Assembly: GCF_001514235.1 (NCBI RefSeq)
Contig: NZ_KQ948940.1
Location: 62,001-126,000, forward strand
Direction of reading: 5' to 3'
DNA: 64,000 nt
Source of the DNA: Streptomyces caeruleatus
Lineage (GTDB): Bacteria; Actinomycetota; Actinomycetes; Streptomycetales; Streptomycetaceae
Shown here piece after piece: positions 1 through 6,397 of the stretch (within the stretch, counting starts at the first letter, position 1; the number at the start of each line of letters is the position of its first letter). Both the position numbers and the translations under genes were made by a program. The notes under the pieces are model-generated. The model did no database searches. It was not told the DNA's origin and saw only the letters and a list, made by a program, of their open reading frames with translations.

Positions 1-26
1 AAGCATGCCGAAAGTGTGGAGTCCTG

Positions 27-440
27 ATGCGTCAGTGCACGGCCACGGCCGATGTGCAGATGGCCCCGTTCCTCTTCGCCATCCTTGCCGGACAAGCACG
101 GCTCAAAAGCGAGGACTTTGACACCTACGCGCCCGACGCAACTCGATGCGAACTCGGCCTCTGGCACGAGGGAGAACACGCCGGCTTCGTATGGGACTGG
201 GAGCACAAGCCCCAAGAGGCACTGTGGGCGCGCTGGACAGCGGACGGAGCGATGCGGTTCGAGTCGCTGGCGCACTGCGAGATCGAGGGCGGACCGGACG
301 GCGACGCGTGCACGCTCTACCGTGACCACCCCCGCGACCACTCCTGGAACGTGGTCGATCCCGAGATGGAAGCCTTCCGCCGCAGGGTCCTGGCGGAGAA
401 CGCCGGAATGCTCGCGTGGCTCACCCGGAAGCGCAACTAG
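27..440 (+). CDS. Hypothetical protein of the AICE, possibly 5'-truncated by the window
   Basis: A 137-residue protein if translation begins at the ATG at base 27. The frame stays open to the window edge and the upstream codons contain a C-x2-C pair, so the true start may lie outside. The protein is acidic, soluble and rich in Trp and His (a GLWHEGEHAGFVWDWEH stretch near residue 43), with no signal peptide or membrane segment. I do not recognise the family. It is the first gene of a run of small accessory genes at the left of the integrative element and is followed by a tRNA-like gene. Confidence 0.6.
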   Translation: MRQCTATADVQMAPFLFAILAGQARLKSEDFDTYAPDATRCELGLWHEGEHAGFVWDWEHKPQEALWARWTADGAMRFESLAHCEIEGGPDGDACTLYRDHPRDHSWNVVDPEMEAFRRRVLAENAGMLAWLTRKRN

Positions 441-645
441 CCCCCGCCCTGCCCGGATGATCCTTCCCCCTGAACTCCGGGCAGGGTGGGTTTCCAATTC
501 TCTGTCGCTCTCCCTAAGTTGGGCGATCCTCAAAACGGGGGGAACAGCGAATGTGCGACAGAGAGCCTGTGAAACACAGCCGAATCGCGAAAATCAACGG
601 CCGCGTCGGCTGACATCCGGTCCGACCCCGGACACGGGCACCGTA

Positions 646-743
646 CCCCTTGTAGCTCAGTCAGGAAGAGCACTGACTCTGCGCGCTTTCCTTGAAGGGG
701 TTTCCCGCGCACAGTGACCCCGGTTCGAGTCCGGGCAAGGGGG
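646..743 (+). tRNA. tRNA-like gene with an abnormal extended anticodon arm
   Basis: The acceptor stem CCCCTTG (646-652) pairs with CAAGGGG (736-742). The D stem GCTC/GAGC (655-658, 668-671) encloses a GG-containing loop, and the T arm CCCGG-TTCGAGT-CCGGG (719-735) is textbook. Between the D and T arms, however, there are about 47 bases instead of a 17-base anticodon arm. ACTG (672-675) pairs with CAGT (712-715), then after a one-sided bulge TGCGCG (680-685) pairs with CGCGCA (706-711). No 7-base loop with U33 can be assigned, so the amino acid is unknown. It could be a tRNA with an insertion in the anticodon loop, a tRNA-like regulatory RNA, or a degenerate copy. CCA is not encoded. Confidence 0.45.
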
Positions 744-847
744 CTGCCGTCCCACTCCCCCCAATGAACGCCAACCTCGGGTGGGACGGCTTCCAGGATG
801 GCGACTCTCGTACGTCTGCTCCCTCTGTGGAAGGGGTAACGGTCTTC

Positions 848-1048
848 GTGAACTGTCCGAACTGCGGGGCGCAGACCAGCGAGGATGGCCACGGTGGTTG
901 GCATTGCGGGGTCTGCGGCGCTCATGGAGGTGGCGGGATATGCAGTGCGGCAACTGTGGGGCGTCAGCAATCCAGGGGCCTGGTGGTACCTGGATTTGTT
1001 CGAACCAGTGTGGGTGGTCGTCTGGGTGTGCTCCAGGGTTCTGGGTAG
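848..1048 (+). CDS. Zinc-ribbon microprotein 1
   Basis: A GTG start at 848 lies 10 bases after AAGGGG. The 66-residue product opens with C-P-N-C-G and has a second pair C-G-V-C-G near residue 20, the four-cysteine pattern of a zinc ribbon. After about residue 30 the sequence loses any recognisable character, and from base 940 it overlaps a second zinc-ribbon frame with a better ribosome binding site. The true gene may be short, or a single-base shift may have separated two ribbons of one protein. It probably binds zinc; no role can be given. Confidence 0.4.
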   Translation: MNCPNCGAQTSEDGHGGWHCGVCGAHGGGGICSAATVGRQQSRGLVVPGFVRTSVGGRLGVLQGSG

Positions 1049-1104
1049 TCTCTGCGCGTGACTTCCAAGTCTTCTTCCGAGCGGTCACCCGAGCTGCTGC
1101 CTGA
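940..1104 (+). CDS. Zinc-ribbon microprotein 2
   Basis: A 54-residue protein starting at an ATG seven bases after a strong GGAGGTGG site. It begins M-Q-C-G-N-C-G and continues to C-S-N-Q-C-G-W, a compact ribbon of two knuckles about 15 residues apart. The frame differs from the upstream ribbon and the two overlap by about 100 bases. Small stand-alone zinc ribbons like this are common on Streptomyces mobile elements, usually without known function. Confidence 0.5.
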   Translation: MQCGNCGASAIQGPGGTWICSNQCGWSSGCAPGFWVVSARDFQVFFRAVTRAAA

Positions 1105-1258
1105 GATCACCACAACAGAGTGCCGCCAGTGCGGCACTCTGTTGTCTGGCGTGGACGGCCGGTACGCCTGCGGCCTGTGCGGATGGGTCAACCACTGGTC
1201 TGAAGGGCACCGGGACCTTCCCACAGAGGAAGAAGATCCCGACTGGACCGACAGCTAG
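1058..1258 (+). CDS. Zinc-ribbon microprotein 3
   Basis: A GTG start gives 66 residues. Two knuckles, C-R-Q-C-G and C-G-L-C-G-W (about residues 22 and 38), are spaced as in a treble-clef or ribbon zinc finger, followed by an acidic tail ending E-E-E-D-P-D-W-T-D-S. It overlaps the end of ribbon 2 and is the third ribbon in 410 bases. The tail is charged enough for a soluble, protein- or RNA-binding role, but that is inference. No clear Shine-Dalgarno site precedes the start. Confidence 0.5.
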   Translation: MTSKSSSERSPELLPEITTTECRQCGTLLSGVDGRYACGLCGWVNHWSEGHRDLPTEEEDPDWTDS

Positions 1259-1351
1259 TGCTGGACTCGGCGCCCTCCGATCACGTGCCCGGCGTCCTCA
1301 TCGGGAGCGGCGGGCCTCCTGCATGCGCAACGGCGGGTGCCCTCTCCCCTA

Positions 1352-1421
1352 AACTCATCCGGTTAAGTGGTTGACATTTCCTGGGGTGGCATCTGATGCT
1401 GGCCACTCATCCGGATGAGTG
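1352..1421 (+). promoter_or_regulatory. Promoter flanked by two GntR-type operators, upstream of the SH3b gene
   Basis: Operator 1 (1352-1369) is AACTCATCCGGTTAAGTG. One base later TTGACA (1371-1376) forms a -35 box, and 17 bases on TGATGC (1394-1399) can serve as -10. Operator 2 (1404-1421), CACTCATCCGGATGAGTG, is a perfect 18-bp palindrome over the expected transcription start. The same operator sequence and promoter geometry recur at 5409-5483 next to the GntR gene, so repression by that regulator is likely. Confidence 0.7.
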
Positions 1422-1481
1422 GCTGGCTTCGCAGGATGGAACCAGACCGCTCATGTCGTTTTGAGCGAAGGGAAATTGATC

Positions 1482-1847
1482 ATGGGGCGTAAGGCTCTGC
1501 AGACGCTGGTCGTGTCGGGTGCCCTGGTCGCGGGTGTCGGCCTGGTGGGCGCCTCGGCGGCCTCGGCGGTGACGCCGTCGGAGGTGTCCGTGTCGACTCG
1601 CGGTGACGTCGGCGTGAACTACGCGACCGTGCGTACGGCGACTGTGGATGGACTCCGGGTTCGCCTGGGGCCTGGTACGGGCTCGGGGATCCTCGGTCAG
1701 ATATACGCGGGTGAGCCCGTGCAGGTCATCACCTCTGCCCGGGACGGTGGAGGGCAGTGGTGGGATCTGGTGATGTTGCAGACCGATTCGGCCGGCGGTC
1801 TGCCCGCTGGTTATGTCGGCTGGGTCACGGAGGAGTACCTGTACTGA
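1482..1847 (+). CDS. Secreted SH3b-domain protein (first copy)
   Basis: The ATG at 1482 follows GAAGGGA. Of 121 residues, the first 31 or so form a Sec signal peptide (basic start, hydrophobic core, A-S-A-V cleavage region). The rest is one bacterial SH3 domain: V-D-G-L-R-V-R-L-G-P-G-T-G-S-G-I-L-G-Q, then Y-V-G-W-V-T-E-E-Y-L. Such domains bind peptidoglycan or crosslinking peptides outside the cell. It belongs to the same broad family as three tandem genes at 8.0-9.2 kb but is more divergent and lacks their two cysteines. Its promoter carries two copies of the element's transfer-operon operator, so it is probably switched on with conjugation. Confidence 0.75.
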   Translation: MGRKALQTLVVSGALVAGVGLVGASAASAVTPSEVSVSTRGDVGVNYATVRTATVDGLRVRLGPGTGSGILGQIYAGEPVQVITSARDGGGQWWDLVMLQTDSAGGLPAGYVGWVTEEYLY

Positions 1848-1875
1848 CCGACTGCCTGGGAAAGGTGATTTAGGT

Positions 1876-1915
1876 AAACGGCTCCCTCCTGGTTGCGTTC
1901 ATGAGGGGGCCGTTT
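1876..1915 (+). terminator. Stem-loop terminator after the first SH3b gene
   Basis: AAACGGCTCCCTC (1876-1888) pairs with GAGGGGGCCGTTT (1903-1915) over 13 bp with one G-T pair and a 14-base loop. It lies between the SH3b gene and the convergent TetR gene and may act in both directions. Confidence 0.7.
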
Positions 1916-1958
1916 GCTGTGCCGGTTGGCGTGTGGAGTCGTCGTGTTTGCGTGCTGC

Positions 1959-2654
1959 TTAGGCTGTGTCGCTGGGTGCTGAGGAATCCTCTCGATCGAG
2001 GAAGGCTGTGTAGAGTCGGCAGCCGCGATCGGTGGAGAAGTCGATTTCTGGCAGGGTCGCTGGGTGTGCAATAGAGCCCAACAGGTTCATATACATCTGC
2101 GACACTCGTTCTTCGATGTTCCCGAAATGGCCGTCGACTGCCTCACTGACGAGTACGAGCCCGGACCAGGATCCCGCAATCTGATAGGCCTGGTCCGAAG
2201 GTGATACCCCGGCTCGGACTTCACCTCGCTGTTGGGCCTCGGTCAGCTGGATGGTGTTGATTTCTACCCACTTGGGCCATGGTGTCCCGTAGGTGTCCCG
2301 CGCGCCCTTGTGGAGCGACAGGCGCAGGGCTGCCCTGAGGCTTGCTTCCTGGGTGATCCTGTAGGCCAGGATGGCGCCGGTGTCGACCACTTCTTGGAGC
2401 TTAAGTTCCTGTTGCTGTACGCCTTCCATGGTCAGTGTCGAATCCAGAATTGCTGCCGCCAAATCGCGTCTGCCTCCTGGGAAATGGAAGTAGAAACCTC
2501 CTTTCGTTGTGCCTGCGACTTCGATGATCTCGTTGACGGTCGCCCCTTCGTATCCCTTTTCTTCGAATGCCAGGCCTGCGGCGGACATGATTCCCTGCCT
2601 GGTCGATTTGGCGCGCTTGGACTGTCGTCGACGCGGTTTCTGAAGATCAGCCAT
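1959..2654 (-). CDS. TetR-family regulator of the gamma-butyrolactone-receptor (ArpA/ScbR) type
   Basis: A 231-residue protein. The N-terminal helix-turn-helix (about residues 20-66) contains G-Y-E-G-A-T-V-N-E-I and the G-G-F-Y-F-H-F motif. The ligand domain has the pattern of butyrolactone receptors: L-R-L-S-L-H near residue 110, P-W-P-K-W near 125 (the region of the ligand-stacking Trp of ArpA/CprB), G-S-W-S-G-L-V-L-V-S-E, and an ending that includes I-D-F-S-T-D-R-G. AAGGTGAG precedes the ATG by about seven bases. Receptors of this type repress antibiotic and differentiation genes until a diffusible lactone binds. Here the gene sits inside a conjugative element, so it may link host signalling to element functions. 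It could equally be a pseudo-receptor that binds other ligands. Confidence 0.8.
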   Translation of the reverse strand: MADLQKPRRRQSKRAKSTRQGIMSAAGLAFEEKGYEGATVNEIIEVAGTTKGGFYFHFPGGRRDLAAAILDSTLTMEGVQQQELKLQEVVDTGAILAYRITQEASLRAALRLSLHKGARDTYGTPWPKWVEINTIQLTEAQQRGEVRAGVSPSDQAYQIAGSWSGLVLVSEAVDGHFGNIEERVSQMYMNLLGSIAHPATLPEIDFSTDRGCRLYTAFLDREDSSAPSDTA

Positions 2655-3430
2655 TCAATCTCACCTTAAGGATTATCATTTTCGGGCCTGCATGTGACTG
2701 GTCCCGATTTCGACAACGGTTTGAGGAGTCCGGGTACCCCCTCGACAACGGGTTGGGGGTGCGGCAGGGGGAGCTGTAGGGCGGGCGGCGGCTAGGCAGA
2801 GGGTAGGCCGAGGTGCGCGAAGGCGTTCCGGCTGAATGCTGAGTGCTTCTGACGTGAAATTCGGACACGACCGCCGCAGGGCGCGAAGGCGCCGGATTGA
2901 CCGTCTGCTGTTCAACTGCGTTCCCCGGTAACGGAATTGCTTCGGACTTCCTTGGCTTGGCCCGCGCCCCACTGAGTACTGGCTGTGATACCTGACAGTT
3001 CCTCAGGTATGGGTCGCTTGACGGCATTGACGATAGAGCCCCAAACTAGGCGCGTCTAAACAGACTGTCCGGTCTCTTTCGATGGAAGGAGGGGCTGCGC
3101 GGGCAGGGTGCTCCACGCCTGTGAAGCGGCATGCCTTGGTGGTCGTTCGTCAGCGTCACCTCGCGTTGACCTGCGGCTTGGGTTGTGCGGACGGTGTGAG
3201 CGTCTGGTGGTGCACTGCTCACGCCTTGGGTCTCTGTTGGATTTGAAGGGGTGTCGTAACACAGACCCATTGGTCTCTTGGGCTGGTAGGGGAGACCTCT
3301 GCACGGAGAGTAGTCGTGCGGAAACCGGACTGGGGTGATTCGCGGCCCGGTCTTCTCGGGATAGACGTTTTCGACCTGGCTAGGACTGGCGGCCGTCGTG
3401 ACTATGCGGCCGTGGCTGGAGAGTTACGCG
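2655..3430. promoter_or_regulatory. Long regulatory-looking intergenic region upstream of the TetR gene
   Basis: No convincing gene is seen in 776 bases. Two direct repeats CGACAACGG (2711-2719 and 2743-2751) are 32 bases apart, about three helical turns, and flank a GGGTACCC palindrome, close to the TetR start. A perfect inverted repeat ATACCTGA-N7-TCAGGTAT (2988-3010) lies further out, just before two TTGACG boxes (3018 and 3027). The inverted repeat could be an operator for the TetR protein or for a rightward promoter. ORFs in this stretch have no recognisable content. Confidence 0.45.
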
Positions 3431-3769
3431 ATGGAAAAGGACACGTCGCCGGACAGCGGGGGGTACGGCGACCTCGGGGATGCCTCGTTCGTTCCGGGCG
3501 TTGATCTCGTGTCGCCGTGGCGGGAGGCTGACGAGGTTGCCGAAGAGCTGAACGCGGCCCTGGCGGCGCTGGGCGTGGATGCGCGGTTTCTGCGGGCGGT
3601 GGCGCATGTGGGGCCGCGTGGTGAGCCCGTGGTGTGGCTTCGCCCGGAGAGTGGGCGGCTGATTGCTCGTCGGCTGCGTGGGGCTGCGGCCGTACCGGGG
3701 GCGCGGGTGGTCGAGTTCCGGAGGGCGGCGGATGAGAGGGAAGGGGAGTTAGGGCATGGGGCGGCATGA
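3431..3769 (+). CDS. Conserved AICE hypothetical protein, 112 aa
   Basis: The ATG at 3431 is chosen because GGAGAG ends seven bases upstream; an upstream GTG at 3398 has no such site. The product is soluble. After an acidic start it has V-D-L-V-S-P-W-R-E-A-D-E-V-A-E-E-L-N-A-A-L, a likely amphipathic helix, then L-G-V-D-A-R-F-L-R-A-V-A-H-V and a segment rich in Arg and Ala. I have seen proteins of this kind next to Streptomyces integrative elements, always without function. It overlaps the next gene by 14 bases, indicating a two-gene operon. Confidence 0.6.
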   Translation: MEKDTSPDSGGYGDLGDASFVPGVDLVSPWREADEVAEELNAALAALGVDARFLRAVAHVGPRGEPVVWLRPESGRLIARRLRGAAAVPGARVVEFRRAADEREGELGHGAA

Positions 3770-3926
3770 CGTCTGGCGGACGGCGGCGGGCTCACATGTG
3801 TGGATCGAGACGGACAGGCGCGGGGAGTTCATTCGGTGTGAAGGGTGTCCTCGTCCGATCCTGATCACGGGCATGGGTCCCGCACGGTTCGCAGCCGAGC
3901 AGCACGCGAGAACCTGCCGAAGGTAG
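3756..3926 (+). CDS. Small zinc-finger-like protein, 56 aa
   Basis: The ATG at 3756 lies seven bases after AAGGGGAG, inside the 3' end of the preceding gene. The 56-residue product has C-E-G-C near residue 28 and ends H-A-R-T-C-R-R, giving a C-x2-C...H-x3-C arrangement that could hold one zinc ion. The N-terminus has an aromatic strand-like stretch (S-H-V-W-I-E-T). It resembles other tiny zinc fingers of mobile elements; no function is known. Confidence 0.55.
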   Translation: MGRHDVWRTAAGSHVWIETDRRGEFIRCEGCPRPILITGMGPARFAAEQHARTCRR

Positions 3927-4282
3927 GCGGCTGCTGCACCGTGGCCGGCACATGGCCGGAGGTTGGGCCGGCACCCCTCGACGGGGGAAAGATGCTGATC
4001 ACGTGCGTGGTGACCTCACGCGCGCACGGACCTGGACCACGACGAGACCCGCATTCGCGCGTGAGGTTGCCACGCTGGGCGGGGTCCAGGGGCGCGCTAT
4101 AGCGTCCCTGGTACCACCGGCCCGAACTGGGTTCGTTACGTCGCTGTGTGCCACGGTGAGCGGCGTTGGCCTCGTTGTACGAACCCGGTTGTGAGCGAAG
4201 GGCGTTGGCGCCAGCTTGGGGGAGTGTCGGCCGGGCCGGTCGGGTGGCTTGCTTCCTCCGGTGGCTGACAGAGCAGACGACA

Positions 4283-4313
4283 AAGCCCCCTGCGGCGAAT
4301 TCCGCGGGGGCTT
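4283..4313. terminator. Strong stem-loop in the gap between the small-gene pair and the GntR gene
   Basis: AAGCCCCC-T-GCGG pairs with CCGC-GGGGGCTT around a six-base loop. It is the clearest element in the 560 bases between 3927 and 4488, which otherwise hold only GC-rich hairpins (for example GGCGCGCC-GAA-GGCGCGCC near 4412-4430) and no gene I would call. The hairpins probably end transcription from both sides. Confidence 0.6.
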
Positions 4314-4436
4314 CTCTGCTTGGGCGGGGTGGCTTGCGGTGTCGGGCGGCTGGTCGTCCGGACGGGACCGGCCGGAGGCCGCACGCCCGGCCGGGGCGGC
4401 CAGAGCCGCCCGGCGCGCCGAAGGCGCGCCCTTGAA

Positions 4437-4507
4437 AAACAAGTAAAGAGAAGTTACGCCGATTGGGCTCGAAACAAGTAAAGAGAAGTTACGCCGATTG
4501 GGCTCGA
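4437..4507. repeat. 35-bp tandem duplication covering the 3' end of the GntR gene
   Basis: Bases 4437-4472 are repeated exactly at 4472-4507 (period 35). The second copy includes the last codons and stop of the GntR gene (stop at 4489-4491); the first lies just downstream of it. The perfect identity suggests a recent slippage or recombination event with no effect on the protein. Confidence 0.85.
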
Positions 4508-5292
4508 CGGCGTGGGGCGCGCTTGGCGGCGGCCTTCGTCGGCATCACGGGGAAAGTGAGCTGGCACGTGGCGGCGGGGGCTTTGAGTTCCTCGCACAGT
4601 AGCGGGCGGTCCTGGTCGGCGTCGGCGGTCACACGGTAGGTGATCAGCAGGGGGCTTGCGTCGCTGAGTCCGAGGGACGCGCGCTCGTCTGGGTAGGGGG
4701 TGCGGGCGGTGACGTGGTCGGTGAACGACAGGGTGAGCCCGGCTTCGGCAAGCTGGCGGTACAGCTCGGCTACCTCAGCGTCCGGCTGTTCGGCGAGGGT
4801 GGGAACGTCGGCGGCGGTGGCGAGCGGGATCAGAACCCGGTGTGCCATGCGGGCGCCGGTCGCCGGGTTGTACAGCGTGCGGTCGACGCTGATCGCGTCT
4901 TGGTCGTGCTGGTCCAGAAGGTCTGCCGGGGGGCCGTCCAGTGCGCACCTGCTGACGGCGGGCGCCTGGGTCTCCTTGGTCTCCGGAAGGCTCCAACTGC
5001 CCTTCGTCGTCCGGTGGATGGACCGGTCAATGCGGGTGGCCGGAAGGACTCCGCCCACGGCCAGGACGATGCTGCCCTTGCCCTGCTGCGACTCGACCAG
5101 TCCCATGCGGCGCAGTTCGGCCACTGCGGAGCGGGCGGTGTGCTTGCCGACCCCGTACATCTCGACCATCTGCGTTTCGGACGGCAGGAGGTCGCCGGGC
5201 TGGTAGCGGCCCTTGCGGATGTCGTCGGCCATGCGCTGTGCGACCTGCATGTACATGGAGGGGGCGCGTTCGATGTGCTCTCGCTCTGTCAT
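4489..5292 (-). CDS. GntR-family repressor with UTRA domain, KorSA-like
   Basis: I choose the ATG at 5292 (267 residues); the frame extends further upstream but that part is unrelated in composition. The winged helix lies at about residues 10-78 (M-Y-M-Q-V-A-Q-R-M-A-D-D-I-R-K-G, then L-L-P-S-E-T-Q-M-V, then R-R-M-G-L-V-E-S-Q-Q-G-K-G-S). A UTRA-type ligand or dimer domain follows (R-T-P-Y-P-D-E-R-A-S-L-G-L near 225). In pSAM2-type elements the equivalent KorSA represses transfer and replication genes. Four 18-bp operators lie between this start and the divergent transfer operon, and two more lie before the SH3b gene at 1482, which fits autoregulation and a wider regulon. Confidence 0.85.
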   Translation of the reverse strand: MTEREHIERAPSMYMQVAQRMADDIRKGRYQPGDLLPSETQMVEMYGVGKHTARSAVAELRRMGLVESQQGKGSIVLAVGGVLPATRIDRSIHRTTKGSWSLPETKETQAPAVSRCALDGPPADLLDQHDQDAISVDRTLYNPATGARMAHRVLIPLATAADVPTLAEQPDAEVAELYRQLAEAGLTLSFTDHVTARTPYPDERASLGLSDASPLLITYRVTADADQDRPLLCEELKAPAATCQLTFPVMPTKAAAKRAPRRRAQSA

Positions 5293-5362
5293 GGCTGCTG
5301 ATGTCCTTCTGGTCGTCGTGCCGCGTTGGTTGTCAGTGGTGCGTGGTATAGGGCGCGCGGTG

Positions 5363-5517
5363 CACTCATGAGGATAAGTGGTTGGCAGTCTGAGGTATAG
5401 ATCAGAACCACCCATGCGGATGAGTGGTTGACTTGATTCCGCTGTTGAGGTGATGATGGTGGCCCAACCCATCCGGATGAGTGTCCGGGTGGGGACGTCA
5501 ACCCATGCGGATGAGTG
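5363..5517. promoter_or_regulatory. Cluster of four operators between the GntR gene and the transfer operon
   Basis: Four 18-bp sites fit CACTCATCCGGATGAGTG: 5363-5380 (CACTCATGAGGATAAGTG), 5409-5426 (CACCCATGCGGATGAGTG), 5466-5483 (AACCCATCCGGATGAGTG) and 5500-5517 (AACCCATGCGGATGAGTG). One base after the second site, TTGACT (5428-5433) and TGATGA (5451-5456) form a rightward promoter with 17-base spacing, and the third operator covers its start region. This is the same layout as at 1352-1421. The first site probably serves the leftward GntR promoter. Confidence 0.8.
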
Positions 5518-5552
5518 GTCGTGTGGGTGTGTTCTGAGATGAGGTGAACCCG

Positions 5553-5933
5553 TTGGAAAACAAGCCGATCGACGTGGGCCGGCTGGGCACGATCCGGTGT
5601 GAGATCGCGCCGGAGCCGCGTACGACGCAGGAAGGTGACCAGCGCAGGGACCGTGAGGGCAACCCGTTGTGGGTCACGGGTCTGGCCGTGCGGCAGCCGG
5701 AAGGGCGCCGGGTCGACACGATCGACGTGACGACCGTCGGGCAGCCGCAGGGACTCACGGAGGGCGCCGAGGTCAGGGTCACGAACCTGTGGGGCCGTGA
5801 CTGGTCGCTGGAGGGCCGGTCCGGTACGACCTACCGGGCGGACGCGATCACGCCTGCTCCGGGTCCTGGTGGGGGCTCCGCTGCGGCGCCTGCGGCTGGT
5901 CCGCGCGGGAAGTCGTCGGGTGGTGACTCCTGA
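5553..5933 (+). CDS. Conserved AICE transfer-operon protein, 126 aa
   Basis: A TTG at 5553 is preceded by GAGGTGA with five-base spacing, which decides the start; a GTG at 5544 would sit inside that site. The product begins M-E-N-K-P-I-D-V-G-R-L-G and looks like a small beta-barrel (alternating hydrophobic strands, for example L-W-V-T-G-L-A-V and E-V-R-V-T-N-L-W-G-R-D-W) with a disordered Pro/Ala/Gly tail from about residue 100. The fold could be OB-like, but I cannot prove it. It overlaps the next gene by one base (TGATG) and is the first gene of the tra operon. Confidence 0.65.
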   Translation: MENKPIDVGRLGTIRCEIAPEPRTTQEGDQRRDREGNPLWVTGLAVRQPEGRRVDTIDVTTVGQPQGLTEGAEVRVTNLWGRDWSLEGRSGTTYRADAITPAPGPGGGSAAAPAAGPRGKSSGGDS

Positions 5934-6397
5934 TGACTCGCTACTTCTGGAACATCAGCGGTCCCGAGGGTGACGGTCTGGCCTGCGTGGTGTGCGGGAC
6001 GAGCTTCCTCGACGCACGGGTCACGTCCGTTGCGGTGGGCCGCAACCCTGCGGATGAGTCCGAGGTGTTCGCCTGCAAGGAACCGTGCGTGGTCTCGCTC
6101 GCCGAGGATGCCGAACGGATGGCCCGGGAAATGCGGGCGGCGGCGGGTCTGGACGACGCGGACGTGCCCGACGCGGATGACGATCCGGTGTTCTGCGTAG
6201 ACGGGCATTTCGGCTCGCTGCTGCGGGACTTGCGGACGCTGTCCGGTACCGAGGCGCTGCTGAGCACGAGCGACGACAACACCACGCTTCGCTTCCTGCT
6301 CTCCCTGACGGCCCGTCATGCGCAGACGGCCATGATGCGCGCGCGGCTCGTGCTGGCGCGTACCAGGGCAGAGGACGGCAAGGGCGGCGACGGCTGA
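5933..6397 (+). CDS. Transfer-operon hypothetical protein with cysteine pairs
   Basis: A 154-residue protein beginning M-T-R-Y-F-W-N-I-S-G. C-V-V-C-G near residue 18 and C-K-E-P-C near 48 could bind one metal ion. The rest is acidic and then helical, with no membrane segment. It overlaps its neighbours by one base on each side, so it is translationally coupled to the TraB gene. I do not recognise the family; its place suggests a transfer or spread accessory. Confidence 0.65.
   Translation: MTRYFWNISGPEGDGLACVVCGTSFLDARVTSVAVGRNPADESEVFACKEPCVVSLAEDAERMAREMRAAAGLDDADVPDADDDPVFCVDGHFGSLLRDLRTLSGTEALLSTSDDNTTLRFLLSLTARHAQTAMMRARLVLARTRAEDGKGGDG

Noticed and set aside
5544-5552. GTG start at 5544 for the first transfer-operon gene
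   Set aside because: The GTG is part of the GAGGTGA sequence that serves as ribosome site for the TTG at 5553.
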